From contig CAZGKX010000066.1 of the NCBI GenBank assembly GCA_964525945.1, forward strand, positions 1 to 12,342: 12,342 bases of DNA, written 5' to 3'. Below are positions 7,076-12,342 of this stretch, in pieces. The stretch is from CAZGKX01 sp964525945 (GTDB lineage: Bacteria > Pseudomonadota > Gammaproteobacteria > Legionellales > Legionellaceae). Position 1 is the stretch's first letter. Every line of letters starts with the position of its first letter. The notes below the pieces were generated by a model. The model saw nothing but the letters and a program-made list of their open reading frames with translations, was not told the origin of the DNA and did not search any database. The position numbers were made by a program, and so were the translations under genes.

Positions 7076-7195
7076 GGACTTACGCAAAACCTCGATCTCT
7101 TCGTTAAGTTTAGTTTTAATTCGGTCATTTAGTCCACCTAAACTCCCTCGTTAAAAACAAATCTTGCCTCGACCTCGAGGTTTTGCGTAAGTCCT
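7075..7195. repeat. MITE-like 121-bp element, copy B, with perfect 21-bp terminal inverted repeats
   Basis: The arms at 7075-7095 and 7175-7195 are exact reverse complements over 21 bases (outer sequence AGGACTTACGC...). A further inner pair, AGTTTAG (7107-7113) with CTAAACT (7138-7144), can extend the fold. There is no coding capacity, so it is a non-autonomous element or a folded intergenic repeat. The same 121-base unit occurs at 3912-4032. Flanking bases (ATATC left, ATAGATATC right) do not give a clear target duplication. It lies between the dehydrogenase gene and the U-box-like gene, both on the minus strand. A transcript running out of the dehydrogenase gene would carry a 21-bp stem there. 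Confidence 0.88.
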
Positions 7196-7235
7196 ATAGA
7201 TATCAATATCTTGATGAATCCACTCCCTGACAGGA

Positions 7236-8093
7236 TTATGCATTAATAATCGATCCACCGTTGGGATGCATCATTTGTCCCGTCATATAGGAAGCATCTT
7301 CTGATGCAAGAAACACGTAGCAAGGCGCTATTTCGCTTGGTTGTCCTGGGCGGCCCATAGGTGTGTTTAAACTAAATGTTTCGATTGCCTTCACGGAGTA
7401 GTTTGTTGCAATGAGTGGCGTCCAAGTAAAACCGGGAGCCACAGCGTTGACTCGAATTTTTCTATCCATTAGGTTTTGAGAGAGAGAACGAGTAAATGCA
7501 ACGACTGCTCCTTTGGATGCGGAGTAATCTACGAGTTCTTTTTGGCCCTTGTACGCCGAGCTTGACGCAGTGTTAATGATACAGCTTTTTTCTTGTAGAT
7601 ACGGCAAAGCTGCACTCACTAGATAAAACATGCCAAAAACATTGGTTCTGAATGTTCGTTCAAGTTGTTGGGGGCTAATATCTTCAAAGTTTTCCTGTGG
7701 TTTTAATTCACCGGCATTGTTTACAATAATATCAATTTGGTAAAATTTCTTGAGAGTTAGTTCAACAACTTGTTTGCAGAAATCATGATCTCCGATGTCA
7801 CCGGCAATGAGTAAGCATTCCCCGTGGTTTTCTGTAATTAATTTTTGAGTGATCTCGGCGTCTATGTGTTCATTATTGTATACAATAACAACTTTGCATT
7901 TTTCGAGCACATAATGTAAAGCAATAGCCCTTCCAATACCACTATCACCTCCGGTGATAATCGCAACCTTATTTTTTAGTTTTTCGGATGGTTTATAATT
8001 TTTTTTAATACTCTCAGGAGGAGGGGCCATTAAATATTCAAAGCCTGGGGTGCTGTCTTGAGTCTTAGTGGGGGGGGTATTAATTCGAGCCAT
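7236..8093 (-). CDS. Short-chain dehydrogenase/reductase, YghA/general-stress type
   Basis: An NAD(P)-dependent cytoplasmic oxidoreductase of 285 residues. The N-terminal extension with STPGFEYLMAPPPES and KLKNKVAIITGGDSGIGRA is characteristic of the YghA/GSP39-like SDR group. Cofactor motif TGGDSGIG is at 47-54 and NNAG at 125-128. The catalytic tetrad is Asn151, Ser177, Tyr190 and Lys194 (YSASK). The closing segment VFLASEDASYMTGQMMHPNGG matches the family end. Length is normal and nothing is missing. The start lies 14 bases inside the preceding gene, with AGGA seven bases upstream of the ATG, so translation is likely coupled. The substrate is unknown; relatives act on sugars, polyols or aldehydes and are often stress-induced. 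Codons 6-8 contain an uninterrupted run of eight C. Confidence 0.93.
   Translation of the reverse strand: MARINTPPTKTQDSTPGFEYLMAPPPESIKKNYKPSEKLKNKVAIITGGDSGIGRAIALHYVLEKCKVVIVYNNEHIDAEITQKLITENHGECLLIAGDIGDHDFCKQVVELTLKKFYQIDIIVNNAGELKPQENFEDISPQQLERTFRTNVFGMFYLVSAALPYLQEKSCIINTASSSAYKGQKELVDYSASKGAVVAFTRSLSQNLMDRKIRVNAVAPGFTWTPLIATNYSVKAIETFSLNTPMGRPGQPSEIAPCYVFLASEDASYMTGQMMHPNGGSIINA
8070..8077. repeat. Homopolymer tract of eight G (C8 in the coding strand)
   Basis: Eight consecutive G on the plus strand read as C8 in codons 6-8 (Thr-Pro-Pro) of the dehydrogenase gene. Slippage by one base would shift the frame before any conserved motif. It lies just downstream of the stop of the overlapping upstream gene, so only the dehydrogenase would be affected. 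Confidence 0.9.
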
Positions 8094-9114
8094 AAGAAAG
8101 TCCTATTTCTGTAGAGTTTTGTAAATAGAATTCAGTTTGTGTGGACGCATTTCGTAATAACCTGGGTGTAAACTTTGCTGTGATATCTTTGGGTCGTTTG
8201 AAAAAAGTATGATTTTGTTCACTGTGAAATGAATCCAATTCTGTTTTTAACGTTTTATAGTGTTCATAATCTGAATTAAACAACGTCACAATGCCTGTTG
8301 CGCCCATTGCGTAATAGAATCCGAGGTCTACAAATAGACTGAAGGTAACAATCATGTAACCAATTGGCGTGCCTATCAGGGATGCAGCCAGGACTTTTAA
8401 AATTGTGTTTATCAAAAAATAACCGCTTGTCATATAGGAAATGGTACCTAATGCAAGAAGGGCAAATGTTAATGTCTGTCTTAACACTGAACTATCAATA
8501 GATTGGATAACTGTGTATTTTTTTTGTAAATCTTGGTTGAGTGCTGCGAGAAGGTTTTCGTAATTTTTGTATGTGTGCTCATCTAACTGTAGGGCTGAGA
8601 TATTTGAGAGTAATTGGTTCATTGTTTTTATTCTTTGTATCTGTTCTAGATGGGTGAAGACCAGCTGATGCGTGTTTGTGTTAACTGTGTTTATTCCAAG
8701 AGCGTTTTTCAACAATGTCACTTCGAACCCATAATACAAGACGAGATTAAGAAGGACGTAAAGACCTGATAATATCAAGACTACAGTTGGAGAAAGACAT
8801 GGAATCAGTGCAATCAACTCCTTTCCAAACAGATAATGCCTAACAGAAACTTGAAGGGTGCCCAATATCAGCAAAAAATAATAGAGTATTTTTGTAGGGC
8901 AATCACTATGTTGGATTTCACCAGAAAAAGCTTTTAGTGGCGGAAGCTGTAGGTCGGTTCTTAGGTTTGATTCTACACTACATATCAGGGATAATTTTTT
9001 TTTCTCTACACTTAATGGGCTCTCTGTGGTGTTGTGACTTAATCTTAAATAGTCTTCTTGAATCTGACTGATGCTGATCATGCTTTGCTCATTAATTGTG
9101 GAGATATTTGACAT
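8080..9114 (-). CDS. Unrecognised membrane protein with two hydrophobic pairs
   Basis: I cannot place this 344-residue protein in a family. The first ~70 residues are polar with no signal peptide. Hydrophobic segments lie at about 74-92 and 108-130. A charged, Q/L-rich helical stretch follows (~146-205), possibly coiled-coil, then two more hydrophobic segments at ~212-232 and ~240-275. The tail of ~65 residues is polar. So it looks like two membrane hairpins joined by a cytoplasmic helical domain. It sits in the operon between a MATE transporter and the dehydrogenase. Two starts are possible. The ATG at 9114 overlaps the transporter gene by 37 bases. An ATG at 9081 (Met12) makes the classic four-base ATGA overlap with its stop and gives 333 residues. 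Neither has a strong ribosome site. Confidence 0.75.
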   Translation of the reverse strand: MSNISTINEQSMISISQIQEDYLRLSHNTTESPLSVEKKKLSLICSVESNLRTDLQLPPLKAFSGEIQHSDCPTKILYYFLLILGTLQVSVRHYLFGKELIALIPCLSPTVVLILSGLYVLLNLVLYYGFEVTLLKNALGINTVNTNTHQLVFTHLEQIQRIKTMNQLLSNISALQLDEHTYKNYENLLAALNQDLQKKYTVIQSIDSSVLRQTLTFALLALGTISYMTSGYFLINTILKVLAASLIGTPIGYMIVTFSLFVDLGFYYAMGATGIVTLFNSDYEHYKTLKTELDSFHSEQNHTFFKRPKDITAKFTPRLLRNASTQTEFYLQNSTEIGLSYGSN

Positions 9115-10523
9115 GTATCCACTCTGGCTTTAAATCGCAAAATCAAGGGTAGAATGCTGCTGGTGGCTCCTATAATCATACCTAGCCATACCCCTTCTGC
9201 GCCCCATGACAGTGTTTTTGAAAAAATGTACCCACAAGGTAAGGCAATGCCCCAAAAACTAACTATCGAAATCAATAATGCAAAAAAAGTATCTTTCAAA
9301 GCTCGCAAAGCACCATATAGGGAGATCCGTATTGATTCCAATATCTGAAAGATTGCGCACAACATTAAAATTTTCCTTGCATCTGTTAGCAAGCCATAGT
9401 TTTTTTGATCATGGATGTTGATATCAAGCGAAATGAGTACATCAGGGCAAAACCAAAAAACACATGCTATGGCAAGCATAAAAAATGTCACGAGGGAAAC
9501 ACCTAGGTAAGTTGTTCTCACTATACGAGCGGGGTCTTCTGCTCCGAGTAAATGACCTATACGGACTGTAATTGCTTGCGAAATAGAAAAACACAGGGCC
9601 ATTACGAGTCCTAAGTATTGTAAGGCAATTTGATTTGCGGCCAGCTGTTGACTGCCTAATCTTCCCATAAGCAATGATAATACGAAAAAAAATCCTATCT
9701 CAATAAAATACATTAACCCTATGGGAAAACCCAATTTGACTAATTCCCATATAACGGGTTTTATCGTAGTTTGGTCAATGGATTGAAAATACATGCGAAA
9801 GTTTTTCTGAGATTTTAAATAAACAACGAGTACTACAGTGGATGTGATGTAACTTAACGTGAGTCCCCAGCCTGCGCCGTATATTTCAAAAGCAACAAAC
9901 CCCAACTTTCCGAAGACAAGTATATAGCTAAAAAAAATCGTCAATGTGACCGACAGAAGCGAAAAAAAAAGTATGAGATGCACTTGGCCGAGCCCTACTA
10001 GGAGCTCTAGCAATGCGGCCATCAAGAAGCTAGGTAAAATACCCCAAGATAGAGCATTTAAATAAATTTGGGCTTGGTTGACAACCACGAATGGTTGTCC
10101 CAAAAGCAATAAAAAAGGTGCTGTATTTCGGCACAAAAAAAATAATGGGAGAGAAAAGATAACCGCTAGCCATAACCCACTGTATATTGACTCAGCGATT
10201 CCGTGGTAATTTTTTGCGCCATATTGGTGTGAGACAAGAATCTTGATTGCAGTCAATGTCCCAAGTCCTATAACGGTTAGTGTGGCAAATAGCCAACTTC
10301 CCAATGCACCCGCTGCCAAGGCATTCTTCCCCAGATGAGCAAGAAACAAGGTCACTGAGAAATAGGCTGATGATTGAATGAGACCCGCACCTGCGAGCGG
10401 ATAGACTAATTTTAATAACAACGCCAAGTTGCTTTTTTCGGACTGTGATTTTCGTATGAGAAGCTGAGGTATTTTCATTCCAATCCCGCGTAGTTTGGTG
10501 CGCCTCAATAATCGATTTAACAT
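9078..10523 (-). CDS. MATE-family efflux transporter (NorM-like)
   Basis: A 481-residue inner-membrane antiporter that would export cationic drugs or metabolites in exchange for sodium or protons. About twelve hydrophobic segments can be traced. The two pseudo-symmetric halves each carry the family signature: VSHQYGAKN at 97-105 and AITVRIGHLLGAED at 317-330. GALRALKDTF (404-413) marks the late conserved loop. The N-terminus is basic and ~30 residues longer than in minimal NorM proteins. The start at 10523 has AGGA six bases upstream; an ATG at 10478 would remove 15 residues. It is 65 bases behind the other MATE gene, and its stop overlaps the next gene, so it belongs to the same operon. Substrate is not predictable. 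Confidence 0.92.
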   Translation of the reverse strand: MLNRLLRRTKLRGIGMKIPQLLIRKSQSEKSNLALLLKLVYPLAGAGLIQSSAYFSVTLFLAHLGKNALAAGALGSWLFATLTVIGLGTLTAIKILVSHQYGAKNYHGIAESIYSGLWLAVIFSLPLFFLCRNTAPFLLLLGQPFVVVNQAQIYLNALSWGILPSFLMAALLELLVGLGQVHLILFFSLLSVTLTIFFSYILVFGKLGFVAFEIYGAGWGLTLSYITSTVVLVVYLKSQKNFRMYFQSIDQTTIKPVIWELVKLGFPIGLMYFIEIGFFFVLSLLMGRLGSQQLAANQIALQYLGLVMALCFSISQAITVRIGHLLGAEDPARIVRTTYLGVSLVTFFMLAIACVFWFCPDVLISLDINIHDQKNYGLLTDARKILMLCAIFQILESIRISLYGALRALKDTFFALLISIVSFWGIALPCGYIFSKTLSWGAEGVWLGMIIGATSSILPLILRFKARVDTCQISPQLMSKA

Positions 10524-10588
10524 GCGAAATCCTATGTTTCATTCTTTGGTGTTTTATTGCATGGCTTGACAACCGACCTTAAAGTGAT

Positions 10589-12163
10589 CTAAATAGAAGC
10601 CAATTGGTTATTTTGCTCATATAATGGGATGGTGTCTGATATTTCTATTTGGGCTTGATCAAGCGTTCTATATTCTCGTCTACTTTTATTGCATAAGAAA
10701 AATATGTGGCGAGAACCTGTTAACACACCTGTGCTGTTTGAGGTGCGCGTTTGATTGTTCGATTCGATAAAGTTGTTACTATGATGCTGCCAATATGCAA
10801 ATGTCAGAGAGGCGCCAATTAGTTTGCCAATCACCATTGAACCTGCTATGCCATAGATATCAAAATCGGTACCATAAGCTGAAATAGCTGATAGCGGTAA
10901 AATTATCCCGACGGTAGCAAGCAACGACAACATGGACCCAGCAAAAGTATCTTGAGAGCCAGATAGTATTTTTTTGCTATTTTCCATGTGTACATTCACA
11001 ACATTATAAAGGCTTATAATGATAAACATGTATTTGAGCATCGTCGCATACTCTTGCAACTTTTCTTTATCAAGAAATAATGAGGAGAACTGAAGGGGTA
11101 TTATGTTGATTATTGCGATACCAATGGCTAATACAATCCCATTTACAACATATGAGATATTGCCTGCTCTACGTGTTTCATTGTAATTTTTTGCGCCGTA
11201 AAATTGCGCCGTTATGCGGTTGGTAGATTCATTGATGGCAAAATTTATGGATAACATAAAGCCAGAATATTGGCCTACGACTTGTTCTACTGCTAATCGG
11301 CCGGGGCCGAGCCTTCCAATCCAATTGGTAACAACATATGCGCTACTGGTCATGGCGAGCTGAGCCACTAAGACCGGCCACCCTTGCGAGAGGATTTTTT
11401 TTATGCTGCTGAGTTTTCCCATATCCCCTTTAAATATTTCAAATCTTTGAAATCCTGGATGTAGGGCAAATAATAATGATAAAAAGCAAAGACTAATCAC
11501 ACTTTTCCCTAAACTAGCATATGCGGCGCCAGAGGCAGAATATTTAGGGATCAAAAGAAAATTTAAGCCTATTTCAACACTCATTGCTAAGATACGATAA
11601 GGAAATAACCACTGTTCTTGATCAACAGCTGATAAGGATCTTTCATTGATCCTATTAATAAATTCCAACGGGATAGACATCGCGAAAATTAGAATATAGT
11701 CGTTGGCTAGATTGCTTGTTTCCGCAGGGGAGTTAAATATATCCACTAAATAAGGTTTGCAGATGAGTAAAATGGAAATCGCAGGCACACTGACTAAAGA
11801 AGATAACAACCACCCTTGGCGTACTAGTTTGCCAATTTCATCCTCTGATTTTCTGTCTGGGTCATGAATCTCTGGTATTATGGGTTGATTGGTACCAGTT
11901 TCTGATTTATTTTTTCCATAAATTTCTGAAATAAAAACAGCATCTTGGCTCATGAGCTCTGGGATGGAGTAAAGGATCACACTTGTAATATTGTCTGCAA
12001 TCGTTATTGCCTCTAACGCATTAAAACTTATTTTAGATAGTAAGTAGGTGCGCGTAAATTTGCTGATAAAATCAGAGCCAAACAAAAAAATCAGGGGGGT
12101 AGCTTTCACTAGGATAGCTTGAGCATGTTGGAGCTTTGATAAAGGATCTGGGTGATTTATCAT
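10589..12163 (-). CDS. Divergent MATE-family (multi-antimicrobial extrusion) transporter
   Basis: A polytopic membrane protein of 524 residues, first gene of the minus-strand operon. The frame is open to 12211. The ATG at 12163 is chosen because AGGAG lies eight bases upstream, and because the longer start would fall on the putative promoter -10. The second half is a recognisable MATE domain with TNRITAQFYGAKNYNETRRAGN-like signature at about 314-334. The first half is more divergent: where the family has its first Q.xGAxN-type loop, it reads FISEIYGKNK and then carries ~24 extra polar residues (~84-108). The C-terminal ~50 residues after the last membrane segment form a polar tail with basic and acidic clusters, which most MATE proteins lack. 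It is clearly a different paralogue from the downstream transporter. Function as an exporter is inferred from family. Confidence 0.87.
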   Translation of the reverse strand: MINHPDPLSKLQHAQAILVKATPLIFLFGSDFISKFTRTYLLSKISFNALEAITIADNITSVILYSIPELMSQDAVFISEIYGKNKSETGTNQPIIPEIHDPDRKSEDEIGKLVRQGWLLSSLVSVPAISILLICKPYLVDIFNSPAETSNLANDYILIFAMSIPLEFINRINERSLSAVDQEQWLFPYRILAMSVEIGLNFLLIPKYSASGAAYASLGKSVISLCFLSLLFALHPGFQRFEIFKGDMGKLSSIKKILSQGWPVLVAQLAMTSSAYVVTNWIGRLGPGRLAVEQVVGQYSGFMLSINFAINESTNRITAQFYGAKNYNETRRAGNISYVVNGIVLAIGIAIINIIPLQFSSLFLDKEKLQEYATMLKYMFIIISLYNVVNVHMENSKKILSGSQDTFAGSMLSLLATVGIILPLSAISAYGTDFDIYGIAGSMVIGKLIGASLTFAYWQHHSNNFIESNNQTRTSNSTGVLTGSRHIFFLCNKSRREYRTLDQAQIEISDTIPLYEQNNQLASI

Positions 12164-12212
12164 GCTCTTTACTCCTGTAAGCCTAGCATAGGGCTGTGTG
12201 TTGTTCTGCATG

Positions 12213-12240
12213 ACAATAGTGAAATATTTGATTGTGCCAA
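12213..12240 (-). promoter_or_regulatory. Candidate sigma70 promoter of the MATE operon
   Basis: On the minus strand TTGGCA (12235-12240; 5 of 6) is followed after 16 bases by TATTGT (12213-12218; 4 of 6). Transcription would start near 12206 and leave a ~43-base leader before the ATG at 12163. This agrees with the ribosome-site evidence for that start. Confidence 0.5.
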
Positions 12241-12300
12241 TCTTTGTTGGAGGGCAATTGTACTATAAAACCGGCCATAATAAAATTTTTTGTAACTCCC

Positions 12301-12342
12301 CACGTCATCCCGAGCGCAGCGAGGGATCTCCTGTCGTGTGGC
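12301..12342. repeat. REP-like palindromic repeat, cut by the window end
   Basis: The segment with ATCCCGAGCGCAGCGAGGG is an imperfect palindrome (ATCCC with GGGAT at the ends, 12307-12327). It is markedly more GC-rich than the neighbouring intergenic DNA. Sequences of this form are familiar as dispersed intergenic repeats in many bacterial genomes. Only one copy is seen here and its right side is beyond the window, so the unit cannot be delimited. Confidence 0.5.

Noticed and set aside
7039..7128. N-terminal extension of the U-box-like gene to 7128
   Set aside because: The extra 30 codons run into repeat copy B and across the extended -10 promoter; a ribosome site fits the ATG at 7038 instead.
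9154..9348. 64-residue plus-strand open frame opposite the NorM-like gene
   Set aside because: It lies inside a strongly supported MATE gene and shows no ribosome site or recognisable protein features.

Overview
The window looks like part of an AT-rich gammaproteobacterial chromosome. It opens inside the 3' end of a 5S rRNA gene whose last ~49 bases align closely with the enterobacterial/Legionella type. The mix of an efflux apparatus, several membrane proteins without recognisable family, a possible U-box-like protein and short dispersed repeats would suit a host-associated gammaproteobacterium such as a Legionellales member. That placement is inference from flavour, not from a phylogenetic marker read in full.

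Plus-strand half (1-5564). The 5S tail is followed by a strong stem-loop with a late T-tract that closes the rRNA operon. Next come four tightly packed genes: a lipoprotein-type HlyD/YbhG periplasmic adaptor, an ABC ATPase of the YbhF type, an ABC-2 permease of the YbhS/YbhR type, and a HAD phosphatase. The first three form one tripartite export system; the HAD enzyme appears to ride along. The end of the HAD gene is inside a 121-bp repeat element (copy A). Behind it sits a stand-alone gene for a 445-residue protein with a central hydrophobic hairpin and no recognised family, ending at a perfect 11-bp hairpin.

Minus-strand half (5575-12240). Read in transcription order from the right end: a divergent MATE-family transporter, a second MATE transporter of NorM type, a four-helix membrane protein of unknown family and a short-chain dehydrogenase of the YghA/general-stress type. 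The last three genes overlap head to tail and look translationally coupled, so this is very probably one operon. Then comes copy B of the 121-bp repeat, with perfect 21-bp terminal inverted repeats. It lies directly against an extended -10 promoter for a 211-residue protein carrying a U-box/RING-like segment. The last minus-strand gene encodes a DUF4142 lipoprotein with its own promoter.

The most notable points are: the matched pair of MITE-like elements, one supplying the last ten codons and stop of the HAD gene and the other forming the upstream edge of a promoter; the possible U-box protein; the MATE-MATE-membrane protein-dehydrogenase operon; and a C8 tract at codons 6-8 of the dehydrogenase. 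The right edge holds the start of a REP-like palindromic repeat cut by the window end. No gene-free stretch exceeds 300 bases; the longest is 6160-6402.
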